Shown: positions 25,926-35,793, counted from the first letter of the stretch. The stretch is 64,000 nt of DNA from Syntrophaceae bacterium UBA2251 (GCA_002347815.1 DDXV01000018.1:1-64000); one strand, 5' to 3'. The notes: generated by a model from the letters alone, not told the origin. A program made the numbers and translations.

Positions 25926-28029
25926 CCAGGGCTTCCTTTCTGCTCAGACGGATCTTGCCCTGCTTGTCGATCTCCAGGACCTTGACCATCACCTCATCGC
26001 CCTCATGGACGATGTCGGTCACCTTGTTGACGCGCTCCTTCGCCAGATGGGAGATGTGGACGAGCCCTTCCGTGCCCGGCAGGATTTCCACGAAGGCCCC
26101 GAAATCGACGACCTTCTTCACGGTACCGGTATAGATCTTGCCGATCTCCGCCTCTTCCGTCAGCCACTTGACCATGGCGATGGCCCGGGCGGCGGCGTCC
26201 GCGTCGCTGGACGCGATCGTTACGGTGCCGTCGTCCTCGACATCGATCGTTACGCCGGTCTCGCTGATGATCTGGCGGATGTTCTTGCCGCCCGATCCGA
26301 TCACGTCCCGCACCTTTTCGGGCTTGACCTTGACGGTGGTGATGCGCGGGGCGTGAACGGAGATGTCGGCGCGCGGCGCCGCCATCGTCTCCCGGATCCG
26401 GTCGATGATGAAGCAGCGGCCGTCCCGCGCCTGGCGCAGGGCGCCCCTCAGGATGTCGCCCGTCAGCCCGTCGATCTTGATGTCCATCTGCATCGCGGTG
26501 ACGCCCTTCTTCGTCCCGCAGACCTTGAAGTCCATGTCTCCGGCGTGGTCTTCATCCCCGAGGATGTCCGACAGGATGACCACTTCGTCCCCCTCCTTCA
26601 GGAGGCCCATCGCGATACCGGCGACGATGTCCTTGACCGGCACGCCGCCGTCCATCAGCGACAGGACCCCCGCACAGACCGTCGCCATGGACGACGACCC
26701 GTTGGAGGCGAGGATCTCGGAGACGATCCGGATGGTGTAGGGAAAGACCTCCGGCGCAGGCAGGACGGGCAGGAGAGCCCGACGCGCCAGGTTGCCGTGA
26801 CCGATCTCCCGCCGTCCGGGACCGCGGATGCTCTTCGCCTCCGCCACGCTGTAGGGCGGAAAGTTGTAATGGAGGATGAACGAGCGCATCTCCTCGCCGC
26901 CGATGAAGTCCAGGCGCTGTTCGTCGGAGGACGTCCCCAGCGTCAGCGCGGCCAGGGCCTGCGTCTCTCCCCGCGTAAAGAGGCCGGAGCCGTGCGCGCG
27001 GGGCAGGATCCCCACGTCGCAGCGGATCGGGCGGATCTCCGTCGCGGAGCGTCCGTCGCTGCGCTTTTTCTCATGCAGAATCATCCCGCGCAGGATCTTC
27101 CGCTCCAGATGCTCCAGGATGGTCAGGACCTGCGATTTCAGGTCCGGCGCCTCGGCCGTGAATTCCTTCACCACCGCCGCCCGGATCTCATCCAGCTTCG
27201 CGTAGCGGTCGAGCTTCCCGGCCGTCGCATAGCCATCCGTAAAGCCGGCCAGGGCCGCCGCTTCCACGCGCGCGGCGAGGTCCGGATCGATGGCCGGCGG
27301 CACGAATACGCGCTTCGGCCGGCCGATCTCCTGACGGATCTGCTCCTGAAGGTCGATGACGGGACGCAGGGACTCCAGGCCGAAGTTGATCGCATCGACC
27401 AGGGTATCCTCGTCCACCTCCCGGGCCTCCCCTTCGAGCATGACGAGGTTGACGTCGTAGGGCCTCCCCTCCGTCCCCGGCAGGACCTTCCGGCCCACCA
27501 GGAAGAGGTTCAGATCGCTCTCGGCCTGCCGGGCATGCGAGGGGTTGCAGACGAAGGCCCCGTTCAGGCGGCCGACACGCACGCCGGCGATGGGTCCCTG
27601 GAAGGGGATATTCGACAGCGTGAGGGCGGCCGACGCCCCCAGCATGGCCACCACGTCGCTGTCGTTCTCGTCGTCTACCGAGAGCACCGTCGCGACGATC
27701 TGTGTCTCGAAGAAATACCCCTTCTGGATGAGCGGGCGGATCGAACGGTCGATGATCCGGGAGAGAAGAATCTCCCGCTCGTTCAGTTTTCCTTCCCGCT
27801 TGAAGAAGCCGCCGGGGATCTTGCCGGCCGCGAACGTCTTTTCCTGGTAATCCACGGTCAGGGGAAGGAAGTCCAGCCCTTCCCGCGCCGTCTTCAGGGA
27901 TACGGCCGTCACCAGCACCACGGTGTCCCCGTACTGCGCGAACACGGCGCCATCGGCCTGTGCGGCCACATAGTCCGTCTTCAGGCAGATCTCTCTGCCC
28001 GCAAAGTCACAACGAAAATCCTTACTCAT
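25894..28029 (-). CDS. pnp: polyribonucleotide nucleotidyltransferase (PNPase)
   Basis: 711-residue phosphorolytic 3'-5' exoribonuclease, a core of mRNA decay. Two RNase PH-like domains (SRIIDRSIRPL in the first, GRSATEIRPIRCDVGILPR in the second) flank a helical linker. A KH domain (VIGSGGKNIRQI) and an S1 domain (GTVKKVVDFGAFVEILPG) end the protein. ATG 28029 gives the usual MSKDF start with AGGA six bases upstream; ATG 28035 is equally possible. It follows rpsO, the conserved partner order. Confidence 0.97.
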   Translation of the reverse strand: MSKDFRCDFAGREICLKTDYVAAQADGAVFAQYGDTVVLVTAVSLKTAREGLDFLPLTVDYQEKTFAAGKIPGGFFKREGKLNEREILLSRIIDRSIRPLIQKGYFFETQIVATVLSVDDENDSDVVAMLGASAALTLSNIPFQGPIAGVRVGRLNGAFVCNPSHARQAESDLNLFLVGRKVLPGTEGRPYDVNLVMLEGEAREVDEDTLVDAINFGLESLRPVIDLQEQIRQEIGRPKRVFVPPAIDPDLAARVEAAALAGFTDGYATAGKLDRYAKLDEIRAAVVKEFTAEAPDLKSQVLTILEHLERKILRGMILHEKKRSDGRSATEIRPIRCDVGILPRAHGSGLFTRGETQALAALTLGTSSDEQRLDFIGGEEMRSFILHYNFPPYSVAEAKSIRGPGRREIGHGNLARRALLPVLPAPEVFPYTIRIVSEILASNGSSSMATVCAGVLSLMDGGVPVKDIVAGIAMGLLKEGDEVVILSDILGDEDHAGDMDFKVCGTKKGVTAMQMDIKIDGLTGDILRGALRQARDGRCFIIDRIRETMAAPRADISVHAPRITTVKVKPEKVRDVIGSGGKNIRQIISETGVTIDVEDDGTVTIASSDADAAARAIAMVKWLTEEAEIGKIYTGTVKKVVDFGAFVEILPGTEGLVHISHLAKERVNKVTDIVHEGDEVMVKVLEIDKQGKIRLSRKEALDAHGPENRSR

Positions 28030-28116
28030 ACTCATTCCTTTCTCCAAAGGCCCCGGGCATAGATTCAGGCCCCGGGCCGATCCGTTTTCCTGCAAGCGAT
28101 GCATCCCGCGGGAGAA

Positions 28117-28383
28117 TTACTTCCGGATCCCCAACTGCTGGATGATGCTCCGGTATCGTTCCACATCCTTTTTCTTCATGTAATCGAGAAGACGACGCCG
28201 CTGACCGACCAGTTTCAAGAGTCCCCGCCGGGAATGATGGTCTTTTTTGTGCGCCTTGAAGTGCTCCGTCAAATACTCGATGCGCGCCGTCAGCAAGGCA
28301 ACCTGAACCTCCGGGGAGCCCGTGTCGTTCTCGTGGATCTGATATTTCCCGATAATGCCCTTTCGTTTCTCCGCATCTAACAC
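28117..28383 (-). CDS. rpsO: 30S ribosomal protein S15
   Basis: 88-residue primary 16S rRNA-binding protein. Signature stretches are DTGSPEVQVALLTARI, HKKDHHSRRGLLKLVGQRRRLLDY and RYRSIIQQLGIRK. The start is GTG 28383, with GGAAGGAG eight bases upstream. It lies between truB and pnp as in most proteobacteria. Confidence 0.97.
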   Translation of the reverse strand: MLDAEKRKGIIGKYQIHENDTGSPEVQVALLTARIEYLTEHFKAHKKDHHSRRGLLKLVGQRRRLLDYMKKKDVERYRSIIQQLGIRK

Positions 28384-28496
28384 TGCCTTTTCTCCTTCCT
28401 TGAACGTCGTTCTCTTGCCGAATTCTCACAACGCGGCGCATGGTTGACTTGCATTCGTCTGCGGCCTCGCGCCTTCGCCGGCGGCGCGGCGGCTCA

Positions 28497-29429
28497 TCAG
28501 GGATTGAACACCCTCAGGATCTTGGTAAACGGCGCATCGCCGGACGTTTCCCCCGACGCGGGCGGGGGAGGAACCACCTTGCCAATGGCTACCAGGGCAC
28601 GCCGATTGAGGGTAAATTTTATCATATCTTCCGGGGCAAGGAAAGGAATATCCTCCTCGCCCCAGTCGCCCCGTTTCGGCTGATGACCGGCGCGGATCCG
28701 CTTCGCCAGCGAGGCATCGACCTCGATCTCGGTCAACTCCGGCAGGGCGTCGATCAGGGGGATCAGCCCCTGCCGCAGCCGTTCCGGTCCTGCGGCGCCC
28801 GCCTCATCTTCCAGGCGAACGGCCAGGGTCTCGTCGAATGGGCCGGTTTTAAGGCGCCTCAGGGCGTAGAGACAGGCCCCGCAGCCCAGGTTTTCCCCGA
28901 CCTCCGCGCAGAGGGAGCGGATGTAGGTCCCCTTCGAACAGCGGACGGTGAAGGTCGCATAGGGCCCCTCGATGGACTCGATCGTCAGTTCGTCGATCTC
29001 CACGATCCGGGAGGGCGGGTCGATCGCGACCCCCTGACGGGCCCAGCGGTACAGGGCCTTGCCCTTGAACTTGAGGGCCGAATAGCGGGGCGCCTGCTGC
29101 GGGCGCCTGCCGACGCACTTTTTCAGCGCGCCGGCGATCTCCTCCGGCGTCACGGACGGGACGCAGGTCCGCTCGACCTGCCCGTCCCGGTCCAGGGTGT
29201 CCGTCCGGACCCCCAGAAGCAGCGTGGCCCGATAGACCTTCCATCCTCCCATGAGGAACGGCACGAGTTTCGTCGCCTCGTTGAGGCAGACCGGCAGCAC
29301 CCCCGTGGCCAGGGGATCGAGCGTGCCGGTATGACCGGCCTTTCTGACGCCCAGCGTACGGCGAACCTCGTCCACCACGTCAAACGAGGTCTTCCCCGCC
29401 GGCTTGTCGATCACGATCACGCCGTTCAT
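28497..29429 (-). CDS. truB: tRNA pseudouridine(55) synthase
   Basis: 310-residue enzyme that isomerises U55 in the T-loop of tRNAs. The catalytic Asp is in HTGTLDPLATGVLP at about residue 39; the early GVIVIDKPAGKTSF and the RYSALKFKGKALYRWAR segment are standard. A PUA-like C-terminal part is present. It overlaps nrnA by four bases (ATGA). Confidence 0.97.
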   Translation of the reverse strand: MNGVIVIDKPAGKTSFDVVDEVRRTLGVRKAGHTGTLDPLATGVLPVCLNEATKLVPFLMGGWKVYRATLLLGVRTDTLDRDGQVERTCVPSVTPEEIAGALKKCVGRRPQQAPRYSALKFKGKALYRWARQGVAIDPPSRIVEIDELTIESIEGPYATFTVRCSKGTYIRSLCAEVGENLGCGACLYALRRLKTGPFDETLAVRLEDEAGAAGPERLRQGLIPLIDALPELTEIEVDASLAKRIRAGHQPKRGDWGEEDIPFLAPEDMIKFTLNRRALVAIGKVVPPPPASGETSGDAPFTKILRVFNP

Positions 29430-30397
29430 CGGCGTCCCTCCGCTTCCAGGCTGGAGACGACCGCCGCGATCACCTTCCGTTTCACCATGTCCACATCCCC
29501 CTCAACCCGACAGGCGGCGGCATTGACGTGGCCGCCGCCGCCGAAGGCGCGGGCGACGCGCTCCACGTTGACGCGGCCTTTCGACCTCAGACTGACCTTG
29601 ATGCGGCTGTCCTCCATCTCGCTGAACAGGACGGATACGTCCACCCCCCGGATGGTCCGGGGCAGGTCCACGAGGCCGTCCGTATGCTCGGGCGCGGCGC
29701 CCGTCCGCGCCAGGACCTCACGGGTCACGGTGAGCGATCCCACGCGGTCGTCCCCGTCGAGGGCGAGGGTTCCCAGGACCGCGCCCAGAAGCCGGATCTT
29801 GGCCAGGGGGTTGCTCTCGTAGACGTTTTCCGAAATCCACTGCGGATCGGCCCCGCGCACGACGAGTCCGGACGCCGCCATCAGCGCCTCCGGCGTCGTG
29901 TTGCCGTAATGGAATCCGCCGGTATCGGTCAGGATCGCCGTATACAGACACGTCGCCGCCGGCGGCGTCGGCGCCCAGTTCATGGCCGTCATGACCCGGC
30001 ACAGGATCTCTCCCGTCGAACTCGCCTTCGGATCGAGCAGGACCGTATCGCAGAAACCACCGTTGGAGACGTGATGGTCGATATTCACGAGTTGCCGGAT
30101 GCCCGCGATTCGAGGGGCCTCCCGACCCACCCGGTCCAGCTCGCTGCAATCCAGGATGAACGCCGCGTCGAACGTCTCCGGCGGGGGCAGCGCCGACACG
30201 ATGCTTTCGCTCCCGGGAAGAAAGCGGTAATTCCCGGGAATCTCGTCCTGGTTATAGACCACCGCCTGCTTCCTCAGATCGGTCAGCATCGCGTACAGGG
30301 CGAGCTCCGATCCGAGGGCGTCCCCGTCCAGCCGTTCATGGGCCGTCACGAGAAAGGTCCGGCCGCGGTGGATGATGTCAATGATCTTCTGGAGCAT
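29426..30397 (-). CDS. nrnA: DHH-family oligoribonuclease / pAp phosphatase (NrnA type)
   Basis: 323-residue DHH-DHHA1 phosphoesterase that degrades nanoRNAs and may dephosphorylate pAp. Metal-binding motifs are HERLDGDALGSELAL, ILDCSELDRVG and NIDHHVSNGG (DHH). The DHHA1 RNA-binding motif GGGGHVNAAA is near the C-terminus. It sits between rbfA and truB, its common place in Firmicutes and deltaproteobacteria, and overlaps both. Confidence 0.94.
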   Translation of the reverse strand: MLQKIIDIIHRGRTFLVTAHERLDGDALGSELALYAMLTDLRKQAVVYNQDEIPGNYRFLPGSESIVSALPPPETFDAAFILDCSELDRVGREAPRIAGIRQLVNIDHHVSNGGFCDTVLLDPKASSTGEILCRVMTAMNWAPTPPAATCLYTAILTDTGGFHYGNTTPEALMAASGLVVRGADPQWISENVYESNPLAKIRLLGAVLGTLALDGDDRVGSLTVTREVLARTGAAPEHTDGLVDLPRTIRGVDVSVLFSEMEDSRIKVSLRSKGRVNVERVARAFGGGGHVNAAACRVEGDVDMVKRKVIAAVVSSLEAEGRR

Positions 30398-30761
30398 CCG
30401 GTTCCTCTGGTTCTTCTTGATGGTGGAGTTCCTGAATCAGCTTCTCGATGCGGCTGCCGTAGGCGAAGGAGGGGTCGTACAGAAAGATGAGCTCCGGCAC
30501 GTAGCGCAGCTCGATCCGCTTTCCCAGTTCCCGGCGGATGAAACCCGCGGCCCGGTCCAGGCCCGCCCGGATCTCCGGGCGGCACTGGTCCTGTCCCATT
30601 TCAACGAAGTACACCTTCGCCACCCTGAGATCGTCCGACAGCGTCACGCCCGACAGGGTCAGCAGCCCGATCCGGGGATCGCTGATGCGCTTGCGCAGGA
30701 TGTCGGCGAGTTCCGCGCGGATCAGGTCCGCCACGCGTTCCGCCCGTTTATATTGCGCCAT
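30378..30761 (-). CDS. rbfA: ribosome-binding factor A
   Basis: 127-residue KH-fold factor for 16S rRNA 5'-end maturation and cold adaptation. KRAERVADLIRAELADILR at the start and ISDPRIGLLTLSGVTLSDDLRVAKVY are typical. The Glu/Pro-rich tail overlaps nrnA by 20 bases. ATG 30761 was chosen by the family start; the reading frame extends upstream only as a shadow of ylxP. Confidence 0.96.
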   Translation of the reverse strand: MAQYKRAERVADLIRAELADILRKRISDPRIGLLTLSGVTLSDDLRVAKVYFVEMGQDQCRPEIRAGLDRAAGFIRRELGKRIELRYVPELIFLYDPSFAYGSRIEKLIQELHHQEEPEEPDAPEDH

Positions 30762-31086
30762 ACTTTTCCAGTTCCAGTCGCGGATCGTCCTCGATGTCCG
30801 CGAACGAAAGGATTTCCATCTTCGTGCGGACCCGCTCCGCCACGCCGAGGTCGTCGATAAAACGAAAGACGTGATCCATCTTGCCGTTGATGTAGGCGCG
30901 ATCGTTTCCGACCACGCAAAATCCAATCCGGGCCGTCTGCCAGAGGTCGTGCTGCCCCACCTCGGCGATGGAGATATTGAACTCATTCTGCGTGCGCTTT
31001 AGAATCCGCCGCAGAACGCCCCGCTTCTCCTTGAGGGAACGGCTGTCCGGGATCAGGATGTCGATCAGTCCCACACCGATAACCAC
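30748..31086 (-). CDS. DUF503 (YlxP-like) protein
   Basis: 112-residue protein of the DUF503 family, nearly always found between infB and rbfA. The family pattern is seen: RSLKEKRGVLRRILKR, FNISIAEVGQHDLWQTARIG and the end DPRLELEKYGA. In Firmicutes YlxP is a small RNA-associated protein suspected in ribosome maturation; the function here is inferred from context only. The start is GTG 31086; it overlaps rbfA by 14 bases. Confidence 0.9.
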   Translation of the reverse strand: MVIGVGLIDILIPDSRSLKEKRGVLRRILKRTQNEFNISIAEVGQHDLWQTARIGFCVVGNDRAYINGKMDHVFRFIDDLGVAERVRTKMEILSFADIEDDPRLELEKYGAI

Positions 31087-31137
31087 GGCTTCCCCTCACG
31101 CCCCGGTCCGCGGGCGTCCCCGCGGCCCGTCGGTTCG

Positions 31138-33846
31138 TTAAAGCTTGCGTTCGATCTCTTCCTGGACATAAGCCTCGATGACGTCCCCGATGCGGATGTC
31201 GTTGTAGTTCTCGATGCCGATGCCGCACTCGAACCCCGTCGCGACCTCCTTGACGTCGTCCTTGAAGCGCCGGAGGGAAGCGATCCGCCCATCGTACAGG
31301 ACGACGCCCTCCCGGACCAGCTTGACGCCCGAGGACCGGGCCAGCTTTCCGTCCGTCACATAGCAGCCGGCGATGGTGCCGATCTTCGGCACCTTGAAGA
31401 TGTCCCGCACCTCGGCGCGGCCCTGGCTCACCTCGCGGTACTCCGGCTCCAGGAGCCCCTCCATCGCCGCCTTCATGTCGGCAATCACGTTGTAGATGAT
31501 GTCGTAGAGCTTGATCTCCACCCCTTCCGTTTCGGCCACCTCGGCGACCCGGGCGTCCGGACGCACGTTGAACCCGATGATGACGGCGTTGGACGCCGAC
31601 GCCAGCATGACGTCGGTCTCCGTGATGGCGCCGGTGGAGGAATGGATGATCTTGATCTTGATGTCGGCCGCGCCCAGTTTTCCGAGCGCGTCCACGAGGG
31701 CCTCGACGGACCCCTGCACGTCGGCCTTGAGGATGACGTTGAGCTCCTTCACCCCCTCCTTGATTTTCGCATAGAGCTGTTCCAGGGTGATCTTCGCCGT
31801 GGCGGAAAGCTCCCGCTCCCGCTCCTTGCGGATCCAGTATTCGCCGATGCTGCGGGCCTTCTTCTCGTCCTCGACACCGATGAATTCGGAGCTCGCCTGG
31901 GGCACGCGGGAAAAGCCGATCACTTCGACGGGGGTGGACGGCCCCGCTTCCCGCATCCGCTGCCCCTTGTCGTCGATCATGGCCCGGACCCGGCCGTATT
32001 CCGTCCGCGAGACGAAGGCGTCGCCCTCCCGCAGGGTCCCCTCCTGAATCAGGACCGTCGCCACGGGTCCACGCCCGCGGTCCAGTTTGGCCTCGATGAT
32101 GACACCGCGGGCCGGCCGGTCAGGATCCGCCTTGAGTTCCAGGATATCGGCCTGCAGCAGGATGAGCTCCAGCAGTTCCTCGATCCCGATCTTCTGCTTG
32201 GCCGACACCTCGGAGAAGATCGTCTCTCCGCCCCACTCCTCCGGGACCAGATTGTATTCCGTCAGGGCCTGCTTGATCCGCCCTGAATCCGCCCCGGGCT
32301 TGTCGATCTTGTTGATGGCCACCACGATGGGAACGCCGGCGTCTCGGGAGTGGTTGATGGCCTCCACCGTCTGGTCCATCACCCCGTCGTCGGCCGCCAC
32401 CACGAGAACGACGATGTCCGTCACCTGGGCCCCTCGGGCGCGCATGGCCGTGAACGCCTCGTGCCCCGGCGTATCGAGAAACACGATGTCCCGGTTCTTG
32501 ATGTGGACGTGGTAGGCGCCGATGGCCTGCGTGATGCCGCCCGCTTCTTCGTCGATGATGTTGGTTTCACGAATGGCGTCGAGCAGCGACGTCTTGCCGT
32601 GATCCACGTGCCCCATGATGGTGACCACCGGTGCGCGCGGTCGGAGATTCTCCGCGGGCGTCTCCGCCTTCAGCAAGGTCTCGTCGAACTCCTGGCCCAT
32701 CAGTTCCGCCTGATAACCGAACTCCGCGGCGATCAGGCTCGCCGCCTCGAAATCGATGGGCTGGTTGATCGTGGCCATCATCCCCAACCCCATGAGCTTG
32801 TTGATGACCTCGCTGGCCTTGACGCCCATCTTTTTAGCCAGATCCCCCACCGAAATGGCATCGCCCACCTTGATCCTCCTCTTGCTGGCCTTGGGAACCG
32901 TGATTTCCGTCTTCTTCATCCTGACGACGGCAGGACGCTTCTCCTCCCGCCACCTGGGCGTCCGTTCCTCCGTATCGACTTCAATCTGTCGCGCCTTACG
33001 GTCAACGAACTGCCTCTTGACGAAAACCTTCTTCTTGGCCGGCGCCGATTCTTCCATCAGGACTTCGACCGGTTTCTTCCCGCGTTTCTTTGACTTATCG
33101 GCCTCCGTCCGCGCCGACGGCGCTTCCGGCCGCGGGGGGACAACATCCCGGGTGATCATCAGGTCCGGCCGGGAAGGAACGGGCTTTCTGACCTCCTTTT
33201 CGGCGGCCCTGGCCGGCGGGGCTGGAACGGCCTTCTCCTTGGCCGGAGGCGCCGCCCCCGCGGCGGATGCCGTCTCGGCCTCCCGGGCGGCCGGCGCCGG
33301 TTTCGGCGTCACATCCTTTTCTTTCGGCGTCGGTTCGGGAACGACCGCGGCCTCCGTCGGAGCGGGCGCCCCGACCTTCCGCGTCTCCGCCTCCGCAGCC
33401 GGGGGCTCCGGGGCCGGGGGTTCGGGGGGAGCCGGAGGGACGGCTTTCGAAACGGGCTCCCTTTTCGGCGCGGCCCCCTTGGTCCGAACGGCTTCCGCCG
33501 GAGGGACCACCGGCGGGGCTTCGGACGGCTTCTCCGGTTCTCTGGGAAGCGCCTCCGCAGCGGGCTTTGCGGCTTCCACCGGCGCCTCCGCGGCGGGTGC
33601 GGGCTCGGCCTCTTCCGCCGGCAGACGCACCGAGCGGCGTCGGATCACCCCCGTTTTGATCCTCTGCTCCACAACCTCCCGCGGTTCGCTGGATTTGAGC
33701 TCCTTGAGAATACGCTCCACATCGCCTTCATCCAGCGTGCTGGAGTGGGATTTGACCGCAATGCCGATCTTTTCCAGGCGGGCAATCAACTCCTTGTTCT
33801 CGATGCCCAGTTCCTTCGCTAATTCATGGACCCTTTTTTTAGACAT
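31138..33846 (-). CDS. infB: translation initiation factor IF-2
   Basis: 902-residue GTPase that brings initiator tRNA to the 30S subunit. The N-terminal IF2N motif (KKRVHELAKELGIENKEL) is followed by about 200 residues of Ala/Pro/Glu-rich, probably disordered linker. A second IF2N segment (ISVGDLAKKMGVKASEVINKL) precedes the G domain, with G1 GHVDHGKTSLLD at about residue 408, G3 DTPGHEAF and G4 NKIDKPGAD. Domains II-IV complete the C-terminus. ATG 33846 has GGGGGAG six bases upstream. It directly follows nusA. Confidence 0.97.
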   Translation of the reverse strand: MSKKRVHELAKELGIENKELIARLEKIGIAVKSHSSTLDEGDVERILKELKSSEPREVVEQRIKTGVIRRRSVRLPAEEAEPAPAAEAPVEAAKPAAEALPREPEKPSEAPPVVPPAEAVRTKGAAPKREPVSKAVPPAPPEPPAPEPPAAEAETRKVGAPAPTEAAVVPEPTPKEKDVTPKPAPAAREAETASAAGAAPPAKEKAVPAPPARAAEKEVRKPVPSRPDLMITRDVVPPRPEAPSARTEADKSKKRGKKPVEVLMEESAPAKKKVFVKRQFVDRKARQIEVDTEERTPRWREEKRPAVVRMKKTEITVPKASKRRIKVGDAISVGDLAKKMGVKASEVINKLMGLGMMATINQPIDFEAASLIAAEFGYQAELMGQEFDETLLKAETPAENLRPRAPVVTIMGHVDHGKTSLLDAIRETNIIDEEAGGITQAIGAYHVHIKNRDIVFLDTPGHEAFTAMRARGAQVTDIVVLVVAADDGVMDQTVEAINHSRDAGVPIVVAINKIDKPGADSGRIKQALTEYNLVPEEWGGETIFSEVSAKQKIGIEELLELILLQADILELKADPDRPARGVIIEAKLDRGRGPVATVLIQEGTLREGDAFVSRTEYGRVRAMIDDKGQRMREAGPSTPVEVIGFSRVPQASSEFIGVEDEKKARSIGEYWIRKERERELSATAKITLEQLYAKIKEGVKELNVILKADVQGSVEALVDALGKLGAADIKIKIIHSSTGAITETDVMLASASNAVIIGFNVRPDARVAEVAETEGVEIKLYDIIYNVIADMKAAMEGLLEPEYREVSQGRAEVRDIFKVPKIGTIAGCYVTDGKLARSSGVKLVREGVVLYDGRIASLRRFKDDVKEVATGFECGIGIENYNDIRIGDVIEAYVQEEIERKL

Positions 33847-33870
33847 GCGCAACTCCCCCGCCTTATCCGT

Positions 33871-35118
33871 TTACGCGACCCCTTGATCGAGGATCTTCCC
33901 CGCGGCTTCGATCCACTGCCGGGCCGACTTCTCGCCGACGCCCGGAATCGCCGACAGGGTCTCGACGTCGGAGGCGGCGATGGCCATGACGCTCTTCAGG
34001 CCTTCCTTGAACAGCCGTTCCGCCGTCGCCTCGCCGACCCCCGGAATCTTCATGAGTGACTTGAATCCCTCTTCCTCCTGGGCCGTCGCCATGGATTGGC
34101 TTTTGACATCGATCTTCCAGCCGGTCAGGCGGACCGCCAGCCGGACGTTGTGACCGTTTTTCCCGATGGCCAGGGATAACTGGTCATCGGGGACAATGAC
34201 TTCCATGGCCCGATTGTCCTCGTCGATGAACACCTTGTCCACCTTCGCCGGCGACAGGGCGCTGCAGACGTACTTGGCCGGATCGTCGGAGTAGGGAACG
34301 ATGTCGATCTTCTCACCGCGCAATTCCTGAACGACGCTCTGGACGCGGGATCCCCGCATGCCGACGCAGGCTCCGACGGGATCGATGTCCTTGTCTTTCG
34401 TCCTCACGGAGATCTTGGCCCGCTTTCCCGGCTCGCGGGAAACGTTGACGATCTCGATGAGCCCCTCGGAGATCTCCGGAACCTCGACATCGAAGAGGGC
34501 CTTCAGAAACCCCGGATGGGTCCGGGAAAGAATGACCTGCGGTCCTTTGGAGATCTTCTTGACGTCGCAGAGATACCCGCGGATCCGCTCGCCCCGCTTG
34601 TACTGCTCCCGAAAGATCTGCTCCGACACCGGCACCACGGCCTCGGCCCGCCCCAGGTTCACGATGATGCTCCCGCCCTCGAAACGCTGCACGAACCCGT
34701 TGACCAGTTCCCCCTTGCGATCCTTGTATTCCTCGTAGATGTTGTCCCGTTCCGCGTCCTTGACGCGCTGGATAATGATCTGCTTCGCCGTCTGGACGGC
34801 AATTCGCCCGAAGGTGCCGGCGTCGACCTTCATCCCGAGGCTGTCGCCCGGTTCGGCGCCTTCGTCCCACTTCTCCCGGGCCTCCTCGACGGAAATCTGG
34901 ATCTCCGGATCCAGGACCCTCTCCATGACGGTCTTGAACTGAAACACATCGATCTCGCCGGCCTCGTCGTTGTAATGGGCTTCGATCTCCACCCGCGGCC
35001 CCATCTTCTTCCGGGCCGCCGTCTCCATCGCCACTTCCAGGGCCTCGACGATGATCTGCTTGTCGATCCCCCGGTCCTTGCCCATCTGCTCGATCAGACG
35101 TTTGAGTTCTGGAAACAT
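33871..35118 (-). CDS. nusA: transcription termination/antitermination factor NusA
   Basis: 415-residue RNA polymerase-associated factor. Order: N-terminal polymerase-binding domain (IDKQIIVEALEVAMETAARKK, about 1-120), S1 domain (about 130-200), tandem KH domains (GACVGMRGSRVQSVVQEL and LAIGKNGHNVRLAVRLTG) and a C-terminal pair of helix-hairpin-helix repeats (KIPGVGEATAERLF, AIPGVGEKSARQW). It is second in the rimP-nusA-infB set. Because NusA modulates hairpin-dependent pausing, the terminator just before rimP could provide feedback. Confidence 0.97.
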   Translation of the reverse strand: MFPELKRLIEQMGKDRGIDKQIIVEALEVAMETAARKKMGPRVEIEAHYNDEAGEIDVFQFKTVMERVLDPEIQISVEEAREKWDEGAEPGDSLGMKVDAGTFGRIAVQTAKQIIIQRVKDAERDNIYEEYKDRKGELVNGFVQRFEGGSIIVNLGRAEAVVPVSEQIFREQYKRGERIRGYLCDVKKISKGPQVILSRTHPGFLKALFDVEVPEISEGLIEIVNVSREPGKRAKISVRTKDKDIDPVGACVGMRGSRVQSVVQELRGEKIDIVPYSDDPAKYVCSALSPAKVDKVFIDEDNRAMEVIVPDDQLSLAIGKNGHNVRLAVRLTGWKIDVKSQSMATAQEEEGFKSLMKIPGVGEATAERLFKEGLKSVMAIAASDVETLSAIPGVGEKSARQWIEAAGKILDQGVA

Positions 35119-35181
35119 GTCCTTGTCCTCCCTTTATCTCCCCTGGCGCCCCGCAGGGCGATGCGGCGCATGCGCTTGTTC

Positions 35182-35667
35182 CTAAGGTTCCTCTTCGTAG
35201 ACGAGGTGGGCCTTCAGGATCAGGTCCCGGGGAATCGACCGGCGTTCGCCGTCCACCTCGATGACCACGATCCCCGGACCCTCCCCCAAAAGGCAGTCGC
35301 GCAGGATCCCGCACAGATGACGACTCCCCGCGACCTTCTCCTTCAAACGGCAGTCGATCCGGGAGCCCCGGAACCGGAGAAAATCCTCCGCCTTGGCCAA
35401 GGGCCGGTCCAGACCGGGCGACGACACCTCCAGGGTATAGGCCCCGGGAGGCAGGTCGTGCACATCGAGGACATCCCCCAACTGCTCGCTGATCAAGGCA
35501 CAGTCGTCAACGGTCACCCCGCCCGGCTTGTCCATGAAGATTCGAACCAGCCAGCGCGACTTCATCCTGAGGCATTCCACGTCGACCAGTTCCATGCCCT
35601 CGGCCTGCAGGAGAGCGTCCGCGAGTGACGCGATCTCTTCCCGGTAGCTGCCTGATGTCTCCGCCAT
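35182..35667 (-). CDS. rimP: ribosome maturation factor RimP
   Basis: 161-residue 30S assembly factor. YREEIASLADALLQAEGMELVDVE and LEVSSPGLDRPLAKAEDFLRF are family hallmarks, with the C-terminal Sm-like domain after about residue 85. ATG 35667 was chosen by family start. It is first protein gene of the superoperon, downstream of tRNA-Gly. An intrinsic terminator hairpin lies only 14 bases upstream of its start codon region. Confidence 0.95.
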   Translation of the reverse strand: MAETSGSYREEIASLADALLQAEGMELVDVECLRMKSRWLVRIFMDKPGGVTVDDCALISEQLGDVLDVHDLPPGAYTLEVSSPGLDRPLAKAEDFLRFRGSRIDCRLKEKVAGSRHLCGILRDCLLGEGPGIVVIEVDGERRSIPRDLILKAHLVYEEEP

Positions 35668-35681
35668 GATTCTCTTTCGGG

Positions 35682-35706
35682 AAAAAAAAAGTGGGCACGC
35701 GCCCAC
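35682..35706 (-). terminator. intrinsic terminator in the rimP leader
   Basis: On the minus strand GTGGGC-GCGT-GCCCAC (35706-35691) is followed by nine T residues (35690-35682), then 14 bases later the rimP ATG. Any transcript from upstream must read through this to express rimP-nusA-infB, so it can act as an attenuator. It is the second terminator after tRNA-Gly. Confidence 0.85.
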
Positions 35707-35766
35707 TCATCTCAAAAACCCGATGATCTGGGCGGCTTCCTAACACAGAAAAGAGGGGATTGCAAG

Positions 35767-35785
35767 AAAAAAACCGGGGGGCCGG
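35767..35785 (-). terminator. terminator after tRNA-Gly
   Basis: On the minus strand CCGG-CCCC-CCGG (35785-35774) is followed by seven T residues (35773-35767), starting 10 bases after the tRNA 3' CCA. The stem is short but fully GC. Confidence 0.7.
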
Positions 35786-35793
35786 GAGGGGAA

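Noticed and set aside
32900..33890. Long plus-strand open frame rich in Ala, Gly and Ser opposite infB
   Set aside because: Antisense image of the Ala/Pro/Glu-rich IF-2 linker; no start site or motif.
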